64,000 nt of DNA from an uncultured Prevotellaceae bacterium (GCA_900314655.1 OMWC01000003.1:116032-180031); one strand, 5' to 3'; positions 34,042-40,858 are shown, counted from the first letter of the stretch. Numbers and translations are program-made. Notes: generated by a model not told the origin, from the letters alone.

Positions 34042-34059
34042 CCTCAACCCGCCAAAAAA

Positions 34060-34107
34060 CTTCACCGCAATGTGCAACCCACTGGCGGGCTGCGCATTGC
34101 GGTGAAG
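34060..34107 (-). terminator. Bidirectional hairpin terminator
   Basis: CTTCACCGCAATG and CATTGCGGTGAAG form a perfect 13-bp stem, three bases from the HU-like stop. The same CTTCACCGCA stem is used after the VapE-like gene at 36504-36556, so both ends of the module carry sister terminators. Confidence 0.7.
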
Positions 34108-34110
34108 GGT

Positions 34111-34767
34111 TCAGGTGCCGGTCTTTTTATAGACGTAGGAATGGCCCCACTCCTCGCGATAGTATTTGGGATAGGGCTCCGAGACCAGCTGCGTGAGAAT
34201 CTTGTCGGCACGGTAGCGTGAGAATCCGAACTCCAGCTGGAATGCCCGCCGCGTGAAGGGACCGTTCTTCTCATAGAATGCAGCCAGCCGCTTGAGCAGT
34301 TCGCCGCGACTGAGTTCTTCGGTGTAGGCCCCCTTGTCGTGCTGGAAATGGGCGTGGTAGTCGCGGATGCGCTTCAGCATCGCCTTGTCGGGCGTGAAGC
34401 TGATGCCCTTCACCACCACCTCGCGGGCCGTGATGTCCTCCGGGTTCAGGTAGCGCTTGGCGTGCATCCGTCCGTCCTTTCCGCGCGTCTTGCGCGTACC
34501 TAATTGCAGACAGAAGCGCCCCAGCCCCTCAATGTGCAGGTCGTGGCCGCTCTGCAGCAGTTCCACAATCTCTTCTTTCAGGCTTTCCATCACCAGCGAG
34601 TAGGTGGCCAGATCCACTATCGAGCCATGATACCGAATGTGGTCCACGATGTCTTCCGACTTCAGCGTGGTGAAATAATGCCGTCTTACGTGATAGGTCT
34701 GTTCCGTCTCACCCTTCCGCTTGGGCGTGGGGTGCACGGTGTAGTGAATGCCGTCGCGTTTTGCCAT
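34111..34767 (-). CDS. HU/IHF-like DNA-binding protein with C-terminal winged helix
   Basis: A 218-residue protein. Residues about 25-125 follow the Bacteroidota HU-like pattern (TLKSEDIVDHIRYHGSIVD, EEIVELLQSGHDLHIEGLG, FCLQLGTRKTRGKDG). The C-terminal 80 residues (ELLKRLAAFYEKNGPFTR, EFGFSRYRADKILTQL) look like a helix-turn-helix or winged-helix domain, an addition not present in ordinary HU. In Bacteroidota genomes HU-like genes of this kind often neighbour VapE-like genes. Here it is divergent from one, with three palindromic iterons between, which it may bind. Confidence 0.7.
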   Translation of the reverse strand: MAKRDGIHYTVHPTPKRKGETEQTYHVRRHYFTTLKSEDIVDHIRYHGSIVDLATYSLVMESLKEEIVELLQSGHDLHIEGLGRFCLQLGTRKTRGKDGRMHAKRYLNPEDITAREVVVKGISFTPDKAMLKRIRDYHAHFQHDKGAYTEELSRGELLKRLAAFYEKNGPFTRRAFQLEFGFSRYRADKILTQLVSEPYPKYYREEWGHSYVYKKTGT

Positions 34768-34792
34768 AGTCTTTCTGATAAATTATTAATTG

Positions 34793-34863
34793 GAACACAA
34801 AGTCACGAAGGCACAAAGTTTTTCTTTGCATACAGCCTTTTGGGCTTCTGAGTCTTTGTGTTC
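34793..34863. repeat. Family-3 interspersed inverted repeat, second copy
   Basis: GAACACAAAGTCAC and GAGTCTTTGTGTTC arms, 71 bases overall, the same length as at 31198-31268. It lies in the leader of the HU-like gene. Confidence 0.7.
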
Positions 34864-34904
34864 AGTTAGATTCATTTTTTTGTTTCTATTAATAGTTATT
34901 GCTG

Positions 34905-34912
34905 CAAAGATA
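34905..34912 (-). promoter_or_regulatory. Promoter -7 element for the HU-like gene
   Basis: TATCTTTG on the minus strand, 137 bases before the start; the long leader holds the family-3 repeat. Confidence 0.6.
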
Positions 34913-34967
34913 CGCAATAATCCGCTAAACGCCCACAAACTATTCTTCGATTTAGCATTCTTTTGCA

Positions 34968-35031
34968 TTGCTGACGTAGGTCGGCAATGTTGCTGACACC
35001 CGTCGGTAATATTGCTGACGAACGTCAGCAA
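34968..35031. repeat. Three 22-bp palindromic iterons
   Basis: TTGCTGACGTAGGTCGGCAA, TTGCTGACACCCGTCGGTAA and TTGCTGACGAACGTCAGCAA start at 34968, 34990 and 35012, an exact 22-base period. Each is an imperfect palindrome (TTGCTGAC...GTCRGYAA). They lie between the divergent HU-like and VapE-like promoters. They may be operators or iterons of a replication origin. Confidence 0.85.
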
Positions 35032-35135
35032 TGCCTCGTAAGCATATTTTGGAGAAGAGTTACGGATGCTTTGGACGATAGCTTGACTTTGGAAGGAATT
35101 TGCGCGCCGACGGGCAGATTCGTAAAAAAAATCCC

Positions 35136-35166
35136 TTGACAAAAGGCCCTTTTCGCATTATCTTTG
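35136..35166 (+). promoter_or_regulatory. Promoter for the VapE-like gene
   Basis: TTGAC near 35136 and TATCTTTG at 35159-35166; start codon at 35197. Confidence 0.6.
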
Positions 35167-35196
35167 CAGTAGATTTTTAACCAAATTCGAACGATT

Positions 35197-36486
35197 ATGA
35201 ACATTCTGAACATCAGTAGAAAGTTGGCCGAGTGCAACGCGTACATCGGCCAGTTGGAAACCCAGAACCAGTTGCTCCGCCAACGCGAGGAACTGGCCAA
35301 AAAATCAGTAAAAGCCTCGCAGCAGGCCAGTTACGAACAGCGCAAGGAAGCCTATCTGCTGCCCATCCGCGAGATGACGGCCTTCCTCGCAAGTCATTAT
35401 GAGTTCCGCCACAACGTGGTTCGCGACAGTTATGAACTGCGCCGCCGCGACGCGGACGAACCGTGGCTGCCGCTCGATGAGCGCCAGTTGAACTCGGTGA
35501 TGAACAGCGTGCAGGACGAAGGACGCGTCTATTGCCTGAAAAGTCTGGTCGTGCAGCGCATCAAGAGCCGTCTGGCCACCGACTATCATCCCGTGACAGC
35601 CTATCTGGAGCAGGTGCGCGGACAGTGGGATGGCACAGATCGCGTCTCCGAACTCATCAGCCGCGTGAATCCATCCGACTATTGCCGCCGCATGATGCGA
35701 CTCTGGCTGCGGGCCGTTGTGGCACAATGGCTGGGCCGCGATGCCCGCCATGCCAATGCTGTGATGCTGCTCCTGGTCAGTCCGCGTCAGGGATTGCACA
35801 AGAGTACCTTCCTCCACGAACTGCTGCCCGAGCAGTTGGCCGACTATTACACCGACGACTATTCGCTCTCATCGCGTTCCAACGCCGAGCGCAAGCTGGT
35901 GGAGTTCGCGCTGGTCAACATTGACGAGTTCGACAAACTGCCGTCGAAGAAGATGCCCGACCTGAAGACGCTCATGCAGACGCTGCGCCCCTCGTTCGTA
36001 AAAGCCTATAAGACCAACTTCAACCTGTTGCCGCGCATCGCCTCGTTTGTGGGCACCAGCAACCAGCGCCAGCTGCTCACCGACCGCACTGGATCGCGCC
36101 GTTTCCTCATTCTGGAGCCCGAAAGCGTGATTCGCGTCGCGGGCATCGACCACGATCAGCTCTATGCCCAGTTGATCCATGAGGTGGAAAGCGGGCTGCC
36201 CTGCCATTTCACCAAAGCCGATGAGGCCGAGATGGAACTCCACAACCAGCCCTACTACGTAGTCTCCGATCTGGAGCGCCTCGTGCTCCGCTTCTTCTGC
36301 CGTCCCGAAGAGGGCGAGGCCTGTCAGGAACTTTCCGCCCGTCAGCTGATGAACATCCTGCAGAAGCACAACGGCCGTCTGTTGCGCGAAGAGTCCGAAA
36401 CCCATTTCGGCCGCATGCTCCTGCGCCTGGGTTTCGACCGCATCCACAACCATCTGGGCAACGTCTATCGCGTAGTGCTCCTCTAA
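35197..36486 (+). CDS. VapE-like / DUF3874-type putative helicase-ATPase
   Basis: A 429-residue protein. Residues 1-60 are a coiled coil (LAECNAYIGQLETQNQLLRQ). The middle resembles virulence-associated E proteins: YLEQVRGQWDGTDRV, then a P-loop-like SPRQGLHKST near residue 205, and FALVNIDEFDKLPSKK as the acidic Walker B region, then GTSNQRQLLTDRTGSRRFL. The C-terminal 70 residues (LVLRFFCRPEEGEACQEL) fit the DUF3874 type. VapE proteins are typical of satellite phages and plasmid-like elements and resemble primase-helicases. No phage genes or integrase are near. Its role here is unknown. Confidence 0.75.
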   Translation: MNILNISRKLAECNAYIGQLETQNQLLRQREELAKKSVKASQQASYEQRKEAYLLPIREMTAFLASHYEFRHNVVRDSYELRRRDADEPWLPLDERQLNSVMNSVQDEGRVYCLKSLVVQRIKSRLATDYHPVTAYLEQVRGQWDGTDRVSELISRVNPSDYCRRMMRLWLRAVVAQWLGRDARHANAVMLLLVSPRQGLHKSTFLHELLPEQLADYYTDDYSLSSRSNAERKLVEFALVNIDEFDKLPSKKMPDLKTLMQTLRPSFVKAYKTNFNLLPRIASFVGTSNQRQLLTDRTGSRRFLILEPESVIRVAGIDHDQLYAQLIHEVESGLPCHFTKADEAEMELHNQPYYVVSDLERLVLRFFCRPEEGEACQELSARQLMNILQKHNGRLLREESETHFGRMLLRLGFDRIHNHLGNVYRVVLL

Positions 36487-36503
36487 CCACGGCCATCAAA
36501 ACC

Positions 36504-36556
36504 CTTCACCGCAAAGTACAGACCCTGAATGCCTTGCACCCTGCGGTGAAGTTTTT
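36504..36556 (+). terminator. Terminator after the VapE-like gene
   Basis: CTTCACCGCA and TGCGGTGAAG arms followed by TTTTT, 17 bases after the stop codon. Confidence 0.8.
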
Positions 36557-36566
36557 GGGGGGGCTG

Positions 36567-36665
36567 CTAGTATCCCTAGTAACCCTAGTAAATCTAGTAG
36601 TACTAGTAGCACTAGTAACACTAGAAGCACTAGTAGAACTAGTATTACTAGAAGAACTAGTCCCC
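36567..36665. repeat. Nine-base satellite (CTAGTANNN x 11)
   Basis: Eleven consecutive 9-base units beginning CTAGTA (two are CTAGAA, the last CTAGTC). The three variable bases differ from unit to unit. The array overlaps the stop codon of the neighbouring minus-strand gene. Confidence 0.9.
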
Positions 36666-37307
36666 ATCAGCTCCCCTAAGCTTGCTCTTGAGTTCTTCGT
36701 TTTCGGCCTTTAGCCGCTGATTCTCGGCTTCCAGTTCGCGAAGGCGGCGGTCAATGCCCTCTCGGTAGCCGGTGCGTGCGGCATGCATCCGCTCTTTGAT
36801 GCCTCCCTCTTCAATAAAGCGCTTCTCCAGGTGTTTCAGATACCCGTCGAACATCTTGTCGGTGATATGACAAAGGCTGAGAGCCATGTTGCAAAACTCT
36901 TCTGCCGACAGTTTCGAGGCAAGCTCTTGGTAGGCCTCCCAACGGTTGTTTTGCCGACAGAAGTTCACCATTCCGTCGAAGCGTGGATGATCCTTGTCCC
37001 ATACGGGGAGGTTGTTTCTCTTCAGATAATCCTCATAGTCCTCACGCAGTTCCTGGAAACTGGCCCTGCCCACGTTCACCAGGTTCACTTCCATCTTGCT
37101 GCTTGTCAGCCCCTCCTCACAACCTTCTACGATGTTCTGTTTCCCGCAACGGGCAGCCATATTCATCTGATCAACCCGGCGGTCACCGTAAAGCGGCAGA
37201 AAACGCTTGCAGAAGACATCCGTCAAAAGGACTAGCACCTCAGACTTCTGATAGACGTGCAATTCCTTGTAGTTGGCCACCTTTCCGAAGATGGTTTTCT
37301 TTTCCAT
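36657..37307 (-). CDS. Four-helix-bundle protein (S23-like) with coiled-coil tail
   Basis: A 216-residue protein. The N-terminal two thirds (NYKELHVYQKSEVLVLLTDVF, DQMNMAARCGKQNIVEG, EGLTSSKMEVNLVNVGRASFQELREDYEDYL) resemble the four-helix-bundle proteins first found in 23S rRNA intervening sequences. The tail (LRELEAENQRLKAENEELKSKL) is a heptad coiled coil. Function of stand-alone members is unknown. The gene stops inside the last unit of the CTAG satellite. Confidence 0.75.
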   Translation of the reverse strand: MEKKTIFGKVANYKELHVYQKSEVLVLLTDVFCKRFLPLYGDRRVDQMNMAARCGKQNIVEGCEEGLTSSKMEVNLVNVGRASFQELREDYEDYLKRNNLPVWDKDHPRFDGMVNFCRQNNRWEAYQELASKLSAEEFCNMALSLCHITDKMFDGYLKHLEKRFIEEGGIKERMHAARTGYREGIDRRLRELEAENQRLKAENEELKSKLRGADGD

Positions 37308-37344
37308 ATCCTATCTGTTTGACACCTTACTCATATTCCGTCTG

Positions 37345-37352
37345 CAAAGATA
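37345..37352 (-). promoter_or_regulatory. Promoter -7 element for the four-helix-bundle gene
   Basis: TATCTTTG on the minus strand, 37 bases before the start. Confidence 0.65.
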
Positions 37353-37417
37353 ATCAATTATTTCGGATTATGCAATCATCTTTTATTGAGATAGAGCTAA
37401 AGAGCAGTTTCTGTGAT

Positions 37418-38302
37418 TCATTCTCCAAGAAAAGGTAGTCTTTCAATGATTTCTTCGGTGCATGTAAAGCAATCTGTCTGTGTGTCTTCAGCTTTTACGA
37501 TGTCTGGAATTTTCCTCTTGTATGTTGAAAATGTCTTCCCATTCTCAATCTCTTCGCGGCGAGCCTTACTGATGGCAGCAAACTCCGCTTCACGCTCTAT
37601 GCCCAGATAGCGGCGACCTAAAAGGTTGGCCGCTATGCCCGTAGTGCTGCTTCCGGCAAAAGGATCCAGTATCCAGGCACCTGCTTTCGTTGAAGCCAGG
37701 ATGATACGGCTCAGCAAACCAAGTGGCTTTTGCGTGGGATGCTTTGTGCATGATTTCTCCCATGGGGCAATGGCTGGCATGCGCCATACGTCGGTCATCT
37801 GCTTGTCGCCATTGATATGCTTCATTAGGTCGTAGTTGTAGTAATGTGCTACCTTACTCGACTTGCGGGCCCAGATGATGAATTCCGTGGAGTATGTAAA
37901 GTAACGGCATGAGATATTGGGCGGCGGATTCGTCTTTGCCCATGTGATGACATTCAGAATCTTATAACCCAATTGAGTCAGGCAGTTGGCAATAGAGAAA
38001 ATGTTGTGGTATGTCCCGGAAATCCATATCGTTCCGTTCTTCTTCAGTTTATCCCGGCAAAGCGAAAGCCACTTCATATTAAAGGCATCGATGTCTTCTT
38101 GTGACATTGATTTGTCCCAATCGCCTTTGTCCACACATACCACCCTGCCGCTCTGCACGCTTATTCCTCCGCTTGAAAGAAAATAGGGAGGGTCGGCAAA
38201 TATCATGTCGAACTGGAACGAGAATTGCGGCAGCAGTTCGAACGTATCGCCACAGAGTAGGTTGAAGTCGTGGGAGGGGGATTTATAGTATGGGACTATC
38301 AT
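37418..38302 (-). CDS. DpnA-like GATC adenine methyltransferase
   Basis: A 294-residue N6-adenine methyltransferase of the beta arrangement: the catalytic DPPYFLSSGGISVQSG region near residue 37 precedes the AdoMet site DPFAGSSTTGIAANLLGRR near 215. The sequence between (VVCVDKGDWDK, NPPPNISCRYFTYSTE, KHPTQKP) closely resembles what I recall of DpnA of the DpnII system, which can also methylate single-stranded DNA. It overlaps the restriction enzyme gene by four bases. It protects the host's GATC sites together with the upstream Dam-like enzyme. Confidence 0.85.
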   Translation of the reverse strand: MIVPYYKSPSHDFNLLCGDTFELLPQFSFQFDMIFADPPYFLSSGGISVQSGRVVCVDKGDWDKSMSQEDIDAFNMKWLSLCRDKLKKNGTIWISGTYHNIFSIANCLTQLGYKILNVITWAKTNPPPNISCRYFTYSTEFIIWARKSSKVAHYYNYDLMKHINGDKQMTDVWRMPAIAPWEKSCTKHPTQKPLGLLSRIILASTKAGAWILDPFAGSSTTGIAANLLGRRYLGIEREAEFAAISKARREEIENGKTFSTYKRKIPDIVKAEDTQTDCFTCTEEIIERLPFLGE

Positions 38303-39120
38303 TTCTTCAGTAATTCAACGAAAGAACTGATGTTGGTCAGGTTGTACACGCTGGGTATGGTATTGTAGGCTTCCTCCAACTTGTTGCGTGCCGATTTCCA
38401 CCCTATGCCATCTGTAATCCAAACGAACTCGAAACCTGACAAGGAATTGACTTTCGGAGCCAGTTCTGTATAGGCGCGTGCCACTTCATTAAGTTTCGAG
38501 CCGCCTCCACTATAGAAGTTTACCTCTATCAGATATTTCTTTTGTGTTGTCTCTATGAAAAAGTCAAAACGTTTTTCATCTGTTCCAAGTATGGACAACT
38601 CAGGAAATTCAGATGAATATACTTCCTGACGGAACACAATATCATTCTCGCTCAGTATGCTGGCAACGGTCCTTTCCATGATATGACCGCTGCGGTTTTT
38701 GCGGGCGTTGGTGTCAAGGCCTGTTTCAATACCGAATACATAGTCCACGAGATTCTTTATACGGCGTGACTGGAAGACTTCTGCCAACCCTGTCCCACAT
38801 AAAAACTCATCAACCTTTTCTGCCGATTCGAAATAACTCTTCATCAGCACAACATTTCCACAGCTGTCAACTACGGGCTTTTTGCCTTCGTCTCTGACGG
38901 CAATCAGAATGCCCAGGACTTCAAACACTTTGGGGTCGCGTTGCCATATATCTTTTACACCTTTGGCCAAATCCTCCCTGCCAATAAGATAGTTGAGTGT
39001 GTTCAGACTCATCTCCACATCTGCAACATTAGCTGATATTTTGTCAAAGTCACAGAAGAAGTCGAGTGTCTGATTTGTCTCTTTCAATTGAGACATAAAG
39101 AGTGCAAAATCTTTATTCAT
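38299..39120 (-). CDS. DpnII-like restriction endonuclease (GATC)
   Basis: A 273-residue type II restriction enzyme predicted to cut unmethylated GATC. The motif region GTDEKRFDFFIETTQKKYLIEVNFYSGG near residue 180 (given here as RFDFF and YLIEVNFYSGG) holds the Asp and Glu-x-Asn residues expected for a PD-(D/E)xK-type active site of the DpnII family, preceded by KNRSGHIMERTV. Flanked on both sides by GATC methyltransferase genes, with overlaps of 8 and 4 bases, which gives a tightly coupled M-R-M operon. Confidence 0.85.
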   Translation of the reverse strand: MNKDFALFMSQLKETNQTLDFFCDFDKISANVADVEMSLNTLNYLIGREDLAKGVKDIWQRDPKVFEVLGILIAVRDEGKKPVVDSCGNVVLMKSYFESAEKVDEFLCGTGLAEVFQSRRIKNLVDYVFGIETGLDTNARKNRSGHIMERTVASILSENDIVFRQEVYSSEFPELSILGTDEKRFDFFIETTQKKYLIEVNFYSGGGSKLNEVARAYTELAPKVNSLSGFEFVWITDGIGWKSARNKLEEAYNTIPSVYNLTNISSFVELLKK

Positions 39121-40006
39121 AATTCTTGATCAATAGTTCAGTTAGTTTACCACGTTTATTTGGATTGGCGTTGATGAAGCGAGAAGCATAGACACGTTCT
39201 ATCCGATAGTTCCTATATAAGTCTTCGAAGAAAGTATCTTCTGGATTCTTGGCCGAACAATCAGCATTGCTTTCCATCCACAGACATCCTCTGTCTGAAA
39301 GCTGGTGGCAGAAGTCTGCCAATTCCCGTTGGTCATCATCATTGAAGTCACCCTTTGCGTATGCGGTAAAGCTTGATGTGGCGTCCAATGGGCGATAAGG
39401 AGGATCCAGGTAGAAAAATGTAAGACCGTCCACATGTTCCAAGGTTTGGGTATAATCACCTTGGCAGATTTCCACCTTTGCAGATTGCAACAGCTGGCTG
39501 TCAGCTCTCAACACCTCCGCATTACAGATGGTCGGGTTAGCGTATTTGCCGAAGGGCACATTAAAAAGGCCTTTCTTGTTTACCCTGTAAAGACCATTAA
39601 AACAGGTCTTGTTCAGGAATAGCAGTTGAGAGACACGTTCAATGTTGTCGCCGATGTGCTGATTATACCGTTCTCGAATCTCATAGAACAGATTGCTTCG
39701 TTGGTTCGGGTCGATTTTCAAATAGTCTTTCTCTACTGCTTTAAGCCTGCATATAAGGGCTTCCACGTCATTCTTTATGGTTTGATAGGCAAGAATCAAG
39801 TCTTCGTTGACATCGTTGATGATTGCCCGCTTGACGTTGCCGAAATGTTGCAACATAAAGAATAACATCGCACCGCCACCCACAAACGGCTCAATGTAAG
39901 TAAAAGGTTCTCTGTGGATTCTCGCAGGAAGATGTTCAGACAACTGGTTTAATAGTTGCCCCTTTCCGCCTGCCCATTTCAAAAAAGGTTTCGCCTCTGT
40001 GCTCAT
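39113..40006 (-). CDS. Dam-like GATC adenine methyltransferase (DpnM type)
   Basis: A 297-residue N6-adenine methyltransferase of the alpha arrangement: AdoMet motif PFLKWAGGKGQLL near residue 8, YIEPFVGGGAML near 38, and catalytic DPPYRPLDATSSF near 195. It resembles Dam/DpnM enzymes that methylate double-stranded GATC. First gene of the restriction-modification operon; its promoter at 40275-40282 leaves a long, highly structured leader. ATG 40006 (MSTEAKPFLKW) is the natural start by homology to Dam N-termini. Confidence 0.88.
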   Translation of the reverse strand: MSTEAKPFLKWAGGKGQLLNQLSEHLPARIHREPFTYIEPFVGGGAMLFFMLQHFGNVKRAIINDVNEDLILAYQTIKNDVEALICRLKAVEKDYLKIDPNQRSNLFYEIRERYNQHIGDNIERVSQLLFLNKTCFNGLYRVNKKGLFNVPFGKYANPTICNAEVLRADSQLLQSAKVEICQGDYTQTLEHVDGLTFFYLDPPYRPLDATSSFTAYAKGDFNDDDQRELADFCHQLSDRGCLWMESNADCSAKNPEDTFFEDLYRNYRIERVYASRFINANPNKRGKLTELLIKNYE

Positions 40007-40066
40007 TGCTCTTTTGCCGTTAAGTTGCGGACAAAAGAAAGCGTACCCACTTCTCAGTCACCACCT

Positions 40067-40195
40067 AACGAAGGCCGTCCACCACAGAAGCCCGTACAGA
40101 GAGGTGAAAGGAAGGGGTACGCCTATAAACATAGGCGTATCCGCATTCCCCGAGACTCTCTGTAACTACTGTTAGTTTGGTGGACTGTTTTCGTT
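40067..40195 (-). ncRNA. 129-nt compound hairpin in the leader of the DpnII-type operon
   Basis: Five nested pairings share one axis: AACGAA/TTCGTT (40067, 40190), GTCCACCA/TGGTGGAC (40077, 40178), ACAGAGAG/CTCTCTGT (40096, 40156), GGGG/CCCC (40114, 40148) and TACGCCTAT/ATAGGCGTA (40118, 40131) around an AAAC loop. An alternative 8-bp pairing, GCGTACCC (40041) with GGGTACGC (40115), is mutually exclusive with the tip. It lies between promoter 40275-40282 and the methyltransferase start. It may be a regulatory leader, a separate RNA, or an attC-like recombination site. Confidence 0.6.
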
Positions 40196-40211
40196 AAAAG
40201 TCTCTTCGAAC

Positions 40212-40229
40212 TTAGATACTGCTATCTAA
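40212..40229 (-). other. Short hairpin in the same leader
   Basis: TTAGATA and TATCTAA pair around a four-base loop, between the operon promoter and the compound hairpin. Confidence 0.4.
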
Positions 40230-40274
40230 TTCCACAATGTCTTGCCAGCGCTCATGATGAGCAATAAGCGAGTG

Positions 40275-40282
40275 CAAAGTTA
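40275..40282 (-). promoter_or_regulatory. Promoter -7 element of the DpnII-type operon
   Basis: TAACTTTG on the minus strand, giving a leader of about 260 bases before the methyltransferase start at 40006. Confidence 0.6.
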
Positions 40283-40322
40283 AGCAAATCTATCGACAAT
40301 ACTTTCTTTTCTCGTTTCTTTT

Positions 40323-40490
40323 TCATCTTTTCACGCTGAATTCTGTATCTACATAATCGGAAGCATCCAATATGATTTCGCAATTTCGATACATTTTCCT
40401 CACCTTTTCAACGGCTTCTTCTTCATTTTCAGCTTCCGTCTCTATGGTGCGGCTCAGTATTTCCATTACTTCTATTCTATACTTCTTCAT
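40323..40490 (-). CDS. DpnD/PcfM-like small protein
   Basis: A 55-residue ORF from ATG 40490 to TGA 40323-40325. The peptide (MKKYRIEVMEILSRTIETEA, then ENEEEAVEKVRKMYRNCE, ending DYVDTEFSVKR) fits the DpnD/PcfM small-protein family: a beta strand, an acidic helix with EEEAVEKV and a final strand. DpnD was first seen beside the Dpn restriction genes, and here it stands directly upstream of a DpnII-type operon on the same strand. Function is unknown. A TACATTTG promoter lies 8 bases before its start. Confidence 0.8.
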   Translation of the reverse strand: MKKYRIEVMEILSRTIETEAENEEEAVEKVRKMYRNCEIILDASDYVDTEFSVKR

Positions 40491-40498
40491 ACGTTATG

Positions 40499-40506
40499 CA
40501 AATGTA
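40499..40506 (-). promoter_or_regulatory. Promoter -7 element for the DpnD-like gene
   Basis: TACATTTG on the minus strand, 8 bases from ATG 40490. Confidence 0.55.
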
Positions 40507-40534
40507 TGAAAAATCAATGATGAATTTGCAATTA

Positions 40535-40596
40535 GATCAAACGTTAACAAAAAAGATCAAAATTGATCAAAAAGGTTTGGCCGTTTCCAAACGATC
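40535..40596. promoter_or_regulatory. Cluster of four GATC sites between divergent genes
   Basis: GATC occurs at 40535, 40555, 40565 and 40593, inside the intergenic region that separates the DpnD-like gene from a plus-strand gene. GATC is the predicted target of the neighbouring restriction-modification system. Confidence 0.5.
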
Positions 40597-40607
40597 TCCG
40601 ACCTTTG
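40576..40607 (+). promoter_or_regulatory. Probable promoter of the 79-residue gene
   Basis: TTTG at 40576-40579, 20-base spacer and GACCTTTG at 40600-40607 (one mismatch), 11 bases before ATG 40619. Confidence 0.45.
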
Positions 40608-40618
40608 CCGAAAAAACT

Positions 40619-40858
40619 ATGGAACAGAAGAAATGGATGAAGACAGAGCAGATGCTCGAAGCGCTGAAGAATGACCCGAACAACGAGCAGCAGTACGCTC
40701 GCAATCTTGGTGGCATTCTTCGCTCCACACACTGGCTCGAATATAATTCTGAAAAGAACCTCTTTGGCGATTCGACCGACTGGAATAACTATGCCTGGTT
40801 CTCAGAGGCGGAGTTTCTGGAATTATATGCAGGCCACTGGTGGATGAGAGAACACTAA
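40619..40858 (+). CDS. Small hypothetical protein (79 aa)
   Basis: ATG 40619 (MEQKKWMKTEQMLEAL) is preferred to in-frame starts further upstream because the promoter-like element ends at 40607. The peptide is aromatic and acidic at its C-terminus (EFLELYAGHWWMREH), with the central NLGGILRSTHWLEYNSEK. I do not recognise the family. It is divergent from the DpnD-like gene and next to the two-component system, with no clear partner. Confidence 0.5.
   Translation: MEQKKWMKTEQMLEALKNDPNNEQQYARNLGGILRSTHWLEYNSEKNLFGDSTDWNNYAWFSEAEFLELYAGHWWMREH

Noticed and set aside
34968..35031. CRISPR array remnant at the three 22-base units
   Set aside because: Repeats are contiguous palindromes with 2-base gaps, not repeats separated by unique spacers.
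35197..36486. Satellite prophage around the VapE-like gene
   Set aside because: No integrase, capsid, terminase or lysis gene and no flanking direct repeats were seen within the window; only the module itself is supported.
36567..36665. CRISPR-like array
   Set aside because: The repeat unit is nine bases, with no spacer-length variable segments and no cas genes anywhere in the window. It is a simple satellite.
39956..40165. A 69-codon plus-strand frame across the compound hairpin
   Set aside because: It begins inside the methyltransferase gene and its codons are dictated by the palindrome; no family.
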